Shown in pieces: positions 1 to 5,757 of a stretch of 10,986 bases of DNA. The translations under genes and the position numbers were made by a program. Below the pieces are notes generated by a model, which was not told where the DNA came from, searched no databases, and saw nothing but the letters and a program-made list of their open reading frames with translations. Source of the stretch: Nitrososphaerales archaeon TH703 (lineage in GTDB: Archaea; Thermoproteota; Nitrososphaeria; Nitrososphaerales; Nitrososphaeraceae); the NCBI GenBank assembly GCA_014523525.1, contig JAATVL010000176.1, positions 1-10,986 on the forward strand, in the 5' to 3' direction. The number at the start of each line of letters is the position of its first letter. Positions within the stretch are counted from its first letter, which is position 1.

Positions 1-399
1 ATTGCATCGAAATTGATAGAAGGAGATGACATAGATATTGGTATCGGAGTCAGTAAGAATAATTCCCATAGTTCAAGTATTTTGAATGTTGAGTATCTCT
101 CAATATTAAAAATTACTGATGAAAAGGTAACTATTAATCCATTATGCACCAAATGTGGAAAAAGAATGAAGTCTGAGGGTAAAGATAAGGGATTTCAATG
201 CAAAAACTGTGGAGACAAAAAGAGCTCGAAATTACTTGTTACTAAACATCGAGATATCCAATTGGGAACGTATCAACCATATCTAAAGGCACATAGGCAT
301 TTGACAAAACCATTACATAGATTTGGAATGGAAAAAACTTATCCATGTATTGCAAATATTATCAAACCCCTACACGCTGAGTGGTTGAAATTATTTTGA
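1..399 (+). CDS. tiaS: tRNA(Ile2) 2-agmatinylcytidine synthetase TiaS, C-terminal part
   Basis: TiaS conjugates agmatine to C34 of tRNA-Ile(CAU) so that it reads AUA codons; this is an archaeal enzyme. Only the last ~132 residues are visible, because the reading frame is open from base 1 and the start lies upstream of the window. The visible part holds the C-terminal zinc ribbon: CTKCGKRM, then an 18-residue stretch ending in CKNCG, giving two CxxC pairs, preceded by the NPLC lead-in typical of the family. It is followed by the basic tail with HRHLTKPLHRFG. The full family length is about 400 residues, so roughly two thirds is missing here. The stop TGA is at 397-399. It sits next to tRNA genes, including one with a CAT anticodon, but that tRNA has initiator features and should not be the substrate. 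Confidence is high on family, from the zinc-ribbon context. Confidence 0.85.
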   Translation: MASKLIEGDDIDIGIGVSKNNSHSSSILNVEYLSILKITDEKVTINPLCTKCGKRMKSEGKDKGFQCKNCGDKKSSKLLVTKHRDIQLGTYQPYLKAHRHLTKPLHRFGMEKTYPCIANIIKPLHAEWLKLF

Positions 400-471
400 A
401 CGAGTTGTCAGGTATCATTAAGATATTTCAATGAAATGACATACGATATATAGCGGGGGGTTGATTTGAAC

Positions 472-501
472 CTACGGCCATCAAGTTACACTCTAAATGG
501 A
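472..501 (-). other. tRNA-Met intron 2 (T stem, 52/53)
   Basis: This 30-nt intron interrupts the T stem just before G53. Central helix GCGG (506-503... by pairing with CCGT at 477-474, one G:U) is flanked by T-rich and AG^G bulges, with an inner CCAT/ATGG hairpin stem. Removal restores GGTTG pairing with CAACC; without removal the T stem cannot form. The exact helix edge is uncertain by a base. Confidence 0.75.
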
Positions 502-536
502 AACCGCTCTGCGGGTTATGAGCCCGCCGGGATAAC

Positions 537-550
537 TTAGCCTACGATAT
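537..550 (-). other. tRNA-Met intron 1 (D loop)
   Basis: This 14-nt intron would be cut from a bulge-helix-bulge: AGCC (556-553) pairs with GGCT (542-539), each followed by a 3-nt bulge (AG^A and AA^G). Removal leaves D loop AGCCAGGTTA with the conserved G18-G19 rebuilt across the splice. Confidence 0.8.
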
Positions 551-569
551 CTGGCTTCCCCACCCCGCT

Positions 570-863
570 ATTAGCAGATTGAAATTGGGCAAATATATCT
601 CTGTCTCTATTCCAAATTAAAAAATAAAATCCAAACTCGACAATAAAAGCTGAAAAAAATTTCCAAGAAAATAAAAAGCATGTTGCTTCATCATAAAAGA
701 TGCGACTATAACCATATCCAACTCAAGTTCTAAATATATTCTGACTCATAGTTAATACACCATGCCAAGTCTGATTGTAGATAAATTAAGTCAACAGTTT
801 ACACATAAATAACATAAATTCTCTTTGTGTCTCATTTCCATTTGTGAGATAAAGCTGATTTAA
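570..863. other. intergenic, no gene seen
   Basis: AT-rich spacer between the two minus-strand tRNA genes. Apart from the tRNA-Met TATA-like box near its left edge I see no credible reading frame, repeat array or structured RNA. Confidence 0.5.
591..598 (-). promoter_or_regulatory. TATA-like box of tRNA-Met
   Basis: On the minus strand it reads ATATATTT, ending 22 and starting 29 bases before the 5' end of the tRNA at 569, the usual TATA distance for archaeal TBP. Confidence 0.55.
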
Positions 864-908
864 TGCGGGGGATGGGATTTGAACCCACGAACCCCTACGG
901 GATGAGGT

Positions 909-928
909 TTCCCTGCTGGATCATTTCT
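909..928 (-). other. tRNA-Leu intron 2 (canonical 37/38)
   Basis: This 20-nt intron directly follows A37. The candidate helix CTC (934-932) with GGG (913-911) is short (3 pairs, one U:G), followed by an AA^A bulge. Removal yields A38 and the 3' stem CCTCA, which pairs fully with TGAGG. Confidence 0.65.
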
Positions 929-935
929 TCTGAGC

Positions 936-952
936 CTCGTGTCGGACTTAAT
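936..952 (-). other. tRNA-Leu intron 1 (anticodon stem, 30/31)
   Basis: This 17-nt intron lies inside the 5' strand of the anticodon stem. Helix CGTG (958-955) pairs with CACG (941-938); both strands are followed by AG then the cut (AG^A, AG^G), an exact hBHB geometry. The stem TGAG+G is rebuilt after removal. Confidence 0.8.
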
Positions 953-1009
953 CTCACGCCTTTGACCAAGCTTGGCAACCCCCGCGCAAATGTCAATCCC
1001 ATTGTCCTT

Positions 1010-1020
1010 CATTTAAGTAA
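1010..1020 (-). promoter_or_regulatory. possible TATA-like element of tRNA-Leu
   Basis: The minus strand reads TTACTTAAAT, about 25-35 bases before the tRNA-Leu 5' end at 985. AT-rich and well placed, but not a strong consensus. Confidence 0.35.
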
Positions 1021-1043
1021 TTGAAGGATAGCTAACAACCAAC

Positions 1044-1589
1044 TTAACTTGACTTTTTTAGTTTTCTTATTTTAACTCTCTTACCATGTGAAGATGGTAT
1101 AATTTTCATTCTTGCGTTCTGGAATGAATAGTCCAATTCCTTACCACGGTAGAATCTATCCAAGAAGATAGCTAATGCAGCAATTTCCGAATGCGGTTGA
1201 TTACCAACCGCTATATTCATATCGGCAATAGAATAAACTTCCCTTGGGACTTTACTAGCTCCAATTACTATCAGTATATTTCTTTCTTCTCCGAAATCAA
1301 GTGATATCTTCTCTATATTCAATCCATACATGGTTAGATGAACAATTATTCCATTATTCTTCTTCCATGAATTTATCAGTGATTTCCAGTCCTGAATAAT
1401 TTCAATATCAAATTCATTCGAACCTCCCCAGTGATCGCATACTTTTCCAATTGTTCCGAGTATAGAATCGTCTACCTGCGTCATGTAAATCTTTTTACAA
1501 CCAAAAGCTCTTGACACCAGCGCAACGTGTGTGGTCGTCCGATCATCCCTTACAAGTCTGTGTCCCAATCTAAGTACTGCAACGGACAT
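1044..1589 (-). CDS. trm56: tRNA (cytidine(56)-2'-O)-methyltransferase Trm56
   Basis: SPOUT-family methyltransferase that places the 2'-O-methyl on C56 of the tRNA T loop, an archaeal modification. The 181-residue length fits the family. Hallmark stretches are the N-terminal LRLGHRLVRDDRTTTHVALV (about 6-25), the SAM-binding knot segment IVIGASKVPREVY (107-119) and NIAVGNQPHSEIAALAIFL (125-143). The basic tail (KRVKIRKLKKSS) suits RNA binding. The ATG at 1589 shares one base with the hflX stop (TAATG), so the two are translationally coupled; the operon reads MBF1, hflX, trm56. All three tRNAs in this window carry C56 within TTCAAAT. The function is known for the family; the operon is inferred from overlap. 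Confidence 0.92.
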   Translation of the reverse strand: MSVAVLRLGHRLVRDDRTTTHVALVSRAFGCKKIYMTQVDDSILGTIGKVCDHWGGSNEFDIEIIQDWKSLINSWKKNNGIIVHLTMYGLNIEKISLDFGEERNILIVIGASKVPREVYSIADMNIAVGNQPHSEIAALAIFLDRFYRGKELDYSFQNARMKIIPSSHGKRVKIRKLKKSS

Positions 1590-2689
1590 TAATTATCTAC
1601 CTTCATCATATTGGCAAAAATTTTGGATTGAATGGTTTCGAGGAGAACACTTAGATTCATTCCTGTCTTTGATGATATCATAACAGGGTTTTTATTGCTT
1701 TCATTCAATATTCCAAGTTGCTTACACTTTTCACTTGCCTCTTCAGGTTTCACCAGATCCATCTTATTGAATACATAAATTATCTTTGCGATTGATACTC
1801 CCAAGTGAATCAAGACAGTAAAACTACTTGATAGTTGTTTTTTTATGATTTCGTAACTCTGACTGATATCTACTACAAGTAGAATAATATCTGAAAAAAT
1901 TAATTCTTGGAGGGTTGATTTAAAAGCATCTATCATATATGCCGGCAGTTTACTTATGAATCCTACAGTATCAGAAAACATTACCTTATTCCCCTTGATA
2001 TTTACAATTCTGCTAGATGTAGATAACGTCGTAAACAATTCAATACCCACCAATTTTGATTCTCCTGTTAATAGATTAAACAGAGTTGTTTTCCCAACCG
2101 AGGTGTATCCTATAATAGAAACAGTTGGAAAACCAGATCTAGCTCTACTAGTTCTTTGTAAAACCTTTCTCTTCTCTTCTTTTACTAGTTTTTTTCTAAG
2201 AACAGAAATTCTCCTTTTTATGTCAAGTAGATGAACATCAGCGTCGTATTTTCCCAAGCCAAAAAAACCTGGTTGTTCGCCCCTCTTTGCAAGCCTCACC
2301 TTCTCCTTGATTCTTACTGCTTCATAATGCAGTTCAGCAAGTTTTATCTGAATTTTAGACTCCTCGGTGTTGGACCTCAATCTAAAGATTTCAAGAATTA
2401 ATTTCTCTCTATCAATGATATCTGCTTCACATAGTTTTGCCAAATTATATTGTTGGGTCGGTTTTAATATTTCATCAAAGATTACAAATTCAATATTCAA
2501 GGATTTAATCAATTCTCTTACCTCGTCTGCTTTTCCTTTTCCGATGCCAAATTTTGATCTTGTTAAGTGTTTTTGAGTCACAGTACGCTCTACAGAATAA
2601 CCTGCAGATTCTGCCAACGACTTGGCTTCACCAGCGATGTCTTTTATCGGATAAGTAATAAGTAATGCGGATTTATTCACCGGAATCAA
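1589..2689 (-). CDS. hflX: GTPase HflX, ribosome-associated
   Basis: HflX is a translational GTPase that binds the large ribosomal subunit and is linked in bacteria to splitting stalled ribosomes. Order of domains in 366 residues: N-terminal HflX domain (about 5-95, with the typical GIGKGKADEV at 48-57), a helical linker with RRGEQPGFFGLGKY-like sequence (134-148, here AKRGEQPGFFGLG), then the G domain. G1 is GYTSVGKT (194-201), G2 threonines lie near 220, G3 is DTVG (240-243), G4 is NKMD (308-311) and G5 is SSK (339-341). Start choice is uncertain: TTG at 2689 is listed, but GTG at 2680 is in frame three codons later; both overlap the end of MBF1. No bacterial-type C-terminal extension is seen. 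Confidence is high. Confidence 0.93.
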   Translation of the reverse strand: MIPVNKSALLITYPIKDIAGEAKSLAESAGYSVERTVTQKHLTRSKFGIGKGKADEVRELIKSLNIEFVIFDEILKPTQQYNLAKLCEADIIDREKLILEIFRLRSNTEESKIQIKLAELHYEAVRIKEKVRLAKRGEQPGFFGLGKYDADVHLLDIKRRISVLRKKLVKEEKRKVLQRTSRARSGFPTVSIIGYTSVGKTTLFNLLTGESKLVGIELFTTLSTSSRIVNIKGNKVMFSDTVGFISKLPAYMIDAFKSTLQELIFSDIILLVVDISQSYEIIKKQLSSSFTVLIHLGVSIAKIIYVFNKMDLVKPEEASEKCKQLGILNESNKNPVMISSKTGMNLSVLLETIQSKIFANMMKVDN

Positions 2690-3083
2690 CCTCAGTATAT
2701 AAGTTTATTCGAAAATATCTTTCTAGCTTTTTGGTTAATTTTTCATCAGGCTTTAGTGAACCACTCTCTATTTTCTGTAACAAAGAAGCCCGTTCCTTTA
2801 TGAGAAATCCTAACTGTTCATGTGTAAGGCCCTGTTTCATCCTAGATTTTCGAATGACTTCTGAAAAGTTATTGATCAGGATGGTAGAGTCACTGAGTGT
2901 GATTTTGTTAGGCAATACATTTTTTTTTGGTCCAGCGGAGACTCTTTTTTGATTTTTTTGCCGCTCATTTGATGGCTTGCCTCTTTTTGAACATGTCCTG
3001 CATACTGTCAGCAAGTTGCCTTCTACAATAACCCTTTCGGCATAATCTTTTATCGGAGTCCCGCAAATTTCACAAGAAGTCAT
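2673..3083 (-). CDS. mbf1: multiprotein bridging factor 1 (MBF1), zinc ribbon plus HTH
   Basis: Archaeal MBF1 has an N-terminal zinc ribbon and a C-terminal XRE-type helix-turn-helix, and in archaea it is reported to associate with the small ribosomal subunit rather than acting mainly as a coactivator. Here the zinc ligands are C4, C7, C28 and C31; a basic, lysine-rich linker spans about 33-60; the HTH lies at about 72-128 with KSRMKQGLTHEQLGFLIKER and the KIESGSLKP turn that is diagnostic for the family. Length of 136 is slightly short of the usual 150-170. It heads the minus-strand cluster and its 3' end overlaps hflX. An inverted repeat covers the probable transcription start (see separate entry). 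Confidence 0.9.
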   Translation of the reverse strand: MTSCEICGTPIKDYAERVIVEGNLLTVCRTCSKRGKPSNERQKNQKRVSAGPKKNVLPNKITLSDSTILINNFSEVIRKSRMKQGLTHEQLGFLIKERASLLQKIESGSLKPDEKLTKKLERYFRINLYTEVDSGE

Positions 3084-3093
3084 AGATGATCTT

Positions 3094-3108
3094 ATGTTAA
3101 ACTAACAT
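3094..3108. promoter_or_regulatory. inverted repeat between MBF1 TATA region and start codon
   Basis: ATGTTA and TAACAT are perfect 6-bp arms around a 3-nt spacer, starting 11 bases upstream of the MBF1 ATG. A T/A-rich element (AAATAAAC on the minus strand, about 3110-3117) sits just upstream. The position would suit a repressor binding over the transcription start. Function is inference only. Confidence 0.3.
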
Positions 3109-3224
3109 CTTGTTTATTTTTTTCTAATCCATAGTTAGAATATTCATCAATCAATTATATCTACTAGTAACAAAATAGACAAAGTGTAAATAGTATATAG
3201 CATCATGCCTACAAACGGTGCGTG

Positions 3225-3241
3225 TCACAATCGTGTTGTGA
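3225..3241. promoter_or_regulatory. inverted repeat TCACAA-N5-TTGTGA
   Basis: Perfect 6-bp arms separated by five bases, 40-56 bases upstream of the TATA-like box for the PUA/NAC transcript, inside the divergent MBF1-PUA intergenic region. The size and symmetry fit a dimeric regulator site. No regulator can be assigned. Confidence 0.3.
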
Positions 3242-3280
3242 AATTTTCAACTATGAGATTTTTATTTTTGGCCATATATG

Positions 3281-3290
3281 TTTTAAATAT
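3281..3290 (+). promoter_or_regulatory. TATA-like box of the PUA-NAC transcript
   Basis: TTTTAAATAT ends 27 bases before the TTG at 3317. With no Shine-Dalgarno, this supports a leaderless mRNA starting at or next to that TTG, and so decides the start. Confidence 0.55.
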
Positions 3291-3316
3291 AGAGATTAAA
3301 TAAAACTAAGCAAGCG

Positions 3317-3793
3317 TTGAATCCTAATGAAAAAATTTCTTATCACATAGATGCACTTTTTGGTAAAGGTGTATCAAATGTTCTACCAAGGAAACTTACA
3401 TTCTCATATTCCAGAAAAACCGGAAGAATCAAGAGTTTTGGAATAAACGATCAGCTTATAGGTACCTTAAGATCAGATGGAGGAATAGCTCTTACTATTT
3501 TCGGCGCTTCAATTTTGTTAAACGAGAGTAGTTTCAAACAGAACTGTATAATTCCAAAAGAAGAAGCCCTTCCATTTGTGAGCGAAGGAAGATCATTATT
3601 CTGTAAACATGTTGAATGGTTCGGTTCAAATATCAATATTGGATCGGAAGTAGTAGTGATAGATAAGAGTGACGTTGTACATGCGGTAGGAAAGTCGGTA
3701 CTCAGTCAATCACAGTTGCTCGGTAGGATAGGAGACGTGGCAGTCAGGGTTAGAGAAGGAATAAAAAGTAGAGGAGAGCAACAAAATCCATGA
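3317..3793 (+). CDS. PUA-domain RNA-binding protein
   Basis: A 158-residue archaeal protein with a small N-terminal pre-PUA part (RKLTFSYSRKTGRIKSFG at 25-42, then the IGTLRSDGGIALT element at 48-60) and a C-terminal PUA domain at about 78-150, including VSEGRSLFCKHVE and VVVIDKSDVVHAVGKS. PUA domains bind RNA, often tRNA or rRNA; no catalytic domain is present, so it probably acts as an adaptor or in ribosome biogenesis. The start is TTG at 3317; a nearby ATG at 3327 is out of frame. The stop overlaps the NAC start by ATGA, and the PUA-NAC pairing itself is recurrent in archaea. Confidence is high for the domain, low for the exact role. Confidence 0.82.
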   Translation: MNPNEKISYHIDALFGKGVSNVLPRKLTFSYSRKTGRIKSFGINDQLIGTLRSDGGIALTIFGASILLNESSFKQNCIIPKEEALPFVSEGRSLFCKHVEWFGSNINIGSEVVVIDKSDVVHAVGKSVLSQSQLLGRIGDVAVRVREGIKSRGEQQNP

Positions 3794-4125
3794 TGCGCGG
3801 AAACCGCGAGATGAGACGGATGCTGGACAAAATGGGCTTAAATATGCAGGAACTTGGCAATATTGAAGAAGTTGTTATTAAAACTGATACAAAGGAAATC
3901 TACTTAATAAAACCACAGGTAATTGAAATGAAGGGAAAGGATAGCACTATTTTTCAAATTATCGCAGGAGATATAGAAGAAAAAGAAAGAGAAGTTCCTA
4001 CTTTCAAGGAGGAAGACATTATCCTAGTGATGCAACAAGCGTCGAGTTCAAGGGAGAAGGCTATAATGGCTCTAACTGATACAAAGGGAGACATCGCTCA
4101 AGCTATACTTAATCTTACGACATAG
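3790..4125 (+). CDS. nac: nascent polypeptide-associated complex protein (archaeal NAC)
   Basis: Archaeal NAC forms a homodimer that binds ribosomes near the exit tunnel and shields nascent chains. The 111-residue protein shows the NAC domain at about 7-60 (MRRMLDKMGLNMQEL, then VVIKTDTKEIYLIKPQV) and a UBA domain at 72-110 (EDIILVMQQASSSREKAI, ending in GDIAQAILNLT). That layout is the archaeal one and matches the eukaryotic alpha subunit. Two consecutive ATG codons (3790, 3793) are possible starts; the first overlaps the PUA stop, suggesting coupled translation. Confidence 0.92.
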   Translation: MMRGNREMRRMLDKMGLNMQELGNIEEVVIKTDTKEIYLIKPQVIEMKGKDSTIFQIIAGDIEEKEREVPTFKEEDIILVMQQASSSREKAIMALTDTKGDIAQAILNLTT

Positions 4126-4165
4126 AACTTTCCACCGGACCTACAAGTCACTTGTTAATGCAGAG

Positions 4166-4176
4166 TTAATATATGG
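4166..4176 (+). promoter_or_regulatory. TATA-like box of the coiled-coil gene
   Basis: TTAATATATGG lies about 26-36 bases before the ATG at 4202. The spacing fits a leaderless transcript separate from the NAC operon. Confidence 0.5.
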
Positions 4177-4201
4177 TTATAGGATTTTCTGGTACAGGAT
4201 T

Positions 4202-4540
4202 ATGTCCTCTGTAGAAAAAATTGTTAACGTACTATCCGAGCTCGAAAGGGATATCGAGACTTTATCAATGAAAGTTGAGGATATGAAAAAGAGAATCTTT
4301 ACCAACTCTGATAAAGAAATATCACAACTTAGAGAAAAGATAATAGAAATTGCAAAGACGGAATCAGAGAAAATAATTTCAGCTGCCAAACAAGAAGCAG
4401 AGGAGAAATCACAGAAAATTTTGGCAGAGTCAGAAACTAATCTGACAAAACTTAGAGAAAATACAAAACTTTCGTTTGATAAATCCGTTAAACTAGTAGT
4501 AGATTCGATATTAAACAAAAAGGATGCGACCGAGCCATAG
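4202..4540 (+). CDS. small coiled-coil protein, function unknown
   Basis: This 112-residue protein is almost entirely charged, heptad-rich helix: ELERDIETLSMKVEDMKKRI near the N-terminus and a long A/E/K stretch (about 40-95) with SAAKQEAEEKSQKILAESE. Such alternating Ala/Glu/Lys helices occur in the peripheral-stalk subunits (E/H) of A/V-type ATPases, and AhaH is about this size. No other ATPase subunit is next to it, so this is a resemblance, not an assignment. There is no membrane segment or signal peptide. It has its own TATA-like box and lies 49 bases before the RuvC-like gene. Confidence 0.6.
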   Translation: MSSVEKIVNVLSELERDIETLSMKVEDMKKRIFTNSDKEISQLREKIIEIAKTESEKIISAAKQEAEEKSQKILAESETNLTKLRENTKLSFDKSVKLVVDSILNKKDATEP

Positions 4541-4560
4541 TTTTGTATTAAAACTCAAAA

Positions 4561-4569
4561 AATTTAATA
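4561..4569 (+). promoter_or_regulatory. TATA-like box of the RuvC-like gene
   Basis: AATTTAATA ends 20 bases before the TTG at 4590. It supports TTG as start; the ATG at 4594 is out of frame. Confidence 0.4.
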
Positions 4570-4589
4570 AGAATTAAAAATCAGTATAA

Positions 4590-5237
4590 TTGAATGGAAA
4601 ACCCTTAGTGACAGGACCGAATTCAAGCCAAATAGTGGTAGCAACTGTCGAAGGTCGGTCGTATTATAAAATTGTGAGTATGTTAAAATCTATGAATATT
4701 GGTTTTTCTTCTCTATCTCCAGAAGAAGCTTCAAGGACAAATGCAAAAATAATCATAACAACAAAGAATGAAGCATCATTAATTAGAAGAGAAGATTTAA
4801 TTTTCGATTTCCAGCTTGATACATCCCCCGCCCTCTTTAAGGCCATGCTACTAAAAAATTTGAGCGGTAATTATATTGAAGATATTTTAGTCGTAGGGGT
4901 AGACCCTGGGAACAGGATAGGAATCTATGTTTTATACCTACACACAGAATTATACGGTACTGTTCGAAGCTCCTTAAGAGAGGCGGTCAAATTCATTATG
5001 AATATACTGTCCTGTATAAATTCCAGTAAAAAAATACTGAAAATTGGAAATGGCGATTCGATTAAGTGCAACCATATTGCACAAGAAATCAAGAATCAGA
5101 ATGGATCAGTAATAATAGAGATCGTTAATGAATTCGGTACATCGCGAAATATACTGCCTAATTGTCGTCGAAGCAGGGATGTAGGGTCTGCAAAATCTAT
5201 AGCATTCCGCTCTGGTCGTATTTTCCAGGTCAAGTAA
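4590..5237 (+). CDS. RuvC/YqgF-like RNase H-fold protein
   Basis: The C-terminal half of this 215-residue protein follows the RuvC/YqgF pattern. A first strand carries the acidic motif VVGVDPGNRIGIYVL (D105-P-G). A central strand has KIGNGDSI (151-158). A third strand ends in IEIVNEFGTS (E181, T184), like the acidic 'E..T' of YqgF. The last helix carries RDVGSAKSIAF (D197), like the D-x-x-A-A of RuvC. The N-terminal ~95 residues are a separate alpha/beta piece (QIVVATVEGRSYYKIVSML) that I cannot place. Known relatives resolve Holliday junctions or process pre-rRNA. No archaeal Hjc motif is seen, so this would be additional to Hjc. Start TTG at 4590. Activity is inference from motifs only. Confidence 0.6.
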   Translation: MNGKPLVTGPNSSQIVVATVEGRSYYKIVSMLKSMNIGFSSLSPEEASRTNAKIIITTKNEASLIRREDLIFDFQLDTSPALFKAMLLKNLSGNYIEDILVVGVDPGNRIGIYVLYLHTELYGTVRSSLREAVKFIMNILSCINSSKKILKIGNGDSIKCNHIAQEIKNQNGSVIIEIVNEFGTSRNILPNCRRSRDVGSAKSIAFRSGRIFQVK

Positions 5238-5355
5238 ATCATTGACTACTCTTTGAGGAACCTGCAGATATTAAATCAATTTTCAATAGTAAGTCATATT
5301 AAAAAATTCTCAACTATTAGATGATAAAGTAGAGATAGACGATCAAATCAAATGA

Positions 5356-5366
5356 TTTAGATATCT
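5356..5366 (+). promoter_or_regulatory. possible TATA-like element of the unknown gene-ubiD operon
   Basis: TTTAGATATCT lies 29-39 bases before the TTG at 5395. It is the only plausible TATA-like run in this gap; consensus is weak. Confidence 0.3.
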
Positions 5367-5394
5367 TATCTTACTAGATTACTACCAGTTAACA

Positions 5395-5754
5395 TTGAGC
5401 GAAACCCACCAAGGGAACTTTATTGAAAAGAAAATTACCTTGAAATCAAATAGAGTTTTTCTCCTAAAATTCATTGAATTTAATAACGGTTGTTTTGTTT
5501 CCCTTTCTGAAGATTTGTGCAAAATAGGTGGTCTCCATGTTTCTGTGGCATCTAATAACAGGACGCAAAGTGCCAGAGTAATCCCAAATATCAGAGATCC
5601 CATCTTTATGAAGACATTGTCGGAAAAAATATCATTAATGATAAATGGAATAGTAATAACCAATTTCAATAACAAAAATCCATTGTCATTGAGTGAAATG
5701 CAGGAGATCATGAATGAAGTATTAAAACTATTGGAAATGAAAACAAGTGATTAG
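5395..5754 (+). CDS. conserved-looking hypothetical protein upstream of ubiD
   Basis: I do not recognise this 119-residue protein. It is soluble, without signal or membrane helix, and alternates strands and helices: KKITLKSNRVFLLKFIEF, GGLHVSVASNN, RDPIFMKTLSEKISLMINGI, then a C-terminal helix EMQEIMNEVLKLLE. The strand-helix layout loosely recalls small chaperone-type folds such as proteasome assembly chaperones 3/4, but I cannot support that. Start is TTG at 5395; no in-frame ATG precedes the conserved part. Its stop is three bases before the ubiD ATG, so the two are almost certainly co-transcribed and may be functionally linked. Confidence 0.65.
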   Translation: MSETHQGNFIEKKITLKSNRVFLLKFIEFNNGCFVSLSEDLCKIGGLHVSVASNNRTQSARVIPNIRDPIFMKTLSEKISLMINGIVITNFNNKNPLSLSEMQEIMNEVLKLLEMKTSD

Positions 5755-5757
5755 GGA

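Larger units (their letters stand above)
451..569 (-). tRNA. initiator tRNA-Met (CAT) with two introns
   Basis: On the minus strand the gene reads AGCGGGG (569-563) at the 5' end and CCCCGCT (458-452) at the 3' end, with discriminator A at 451. It does not fold into a cloverleaf as it stands. Removing 537-550 (14 nt, D loop) and 472-501 (30 nt, T stem) gives a complete 75-nt tRNA: D stem GGGA/TCCC, anticodon stem GCGGG/CCCGC around CTCATAA, five-base variable loop, T stem GGTTG/CAACC around TTCAAAT. Both introns are framed by bulge-helix-bulge motifs (helices AGCC/GGCT and GCGG/CCGT). A1:U72 and the three G:C pairs next to the anticodon loop mark it as the archaeal initiator rather than elongator Met or Ile2. 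The anticodon is at 518-520. A TATA-like box lies at 591-598. No CCA is encoded. Confidence 0.9.
864..985 (-). tRNA. tRNA-Leu (CAG) with two introns
   Basis: Acceptor GCGGGGG (985-979) pairs with CCCCCGC (871-865); discriminator A is at 864. The D arm, the long class II variable arm (TCCCGTAGGGGTTC) and T arm (GTGGG TTCAAAT CCCAT) are typical of tRNA-Leu. A first look at the anticodon arm suggests TAA or AAG, but neither gives a proper five-pair stem. Removing 936-952 (17 nt) and 909-928 (20 nt) gives stem TGAGG/CCTCA around loop CTCAGAA, anticodon CAG (930-932). The first intron has a perfect bulge-helix-bulge (CGTG/CACG); the second is at the canonical 37/38 position with a weaker 3-pair helix. 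It lies downstream of trm56 on the same strand with its own TATA-like element. No CCA is encoded. Confidence 0.85.

Noticed and set aside
451..569. Reading the CAT-anticodon tRNA as tRNA-Ile2, the TiaS substrate, because tiaS is adjacent
   Set aside because: A1:U72 and three consecutive G:C pairs at the anticodon stem base are archaeal initiator features.
864..985. Reading the Leu tRNA with anticodon TAA and one intron
   Set aside because: It would need a missing base 26 or a four-pair stem and no proper BHB; the two-intron CAG model pairs completely.
1956..2952. Plus-strand frames at 1956-2234, 2367-2576 and 2665-2952
   Set aside because: Antisense of hflX and MBF1, which have full family motifs.
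4177..4518. 113-codon minus-strand frame
   Set aside because: Ser/Phe/Leu-rich antisense of the coiled-coil gene, a typical shadow of A/G-rich helix codons.
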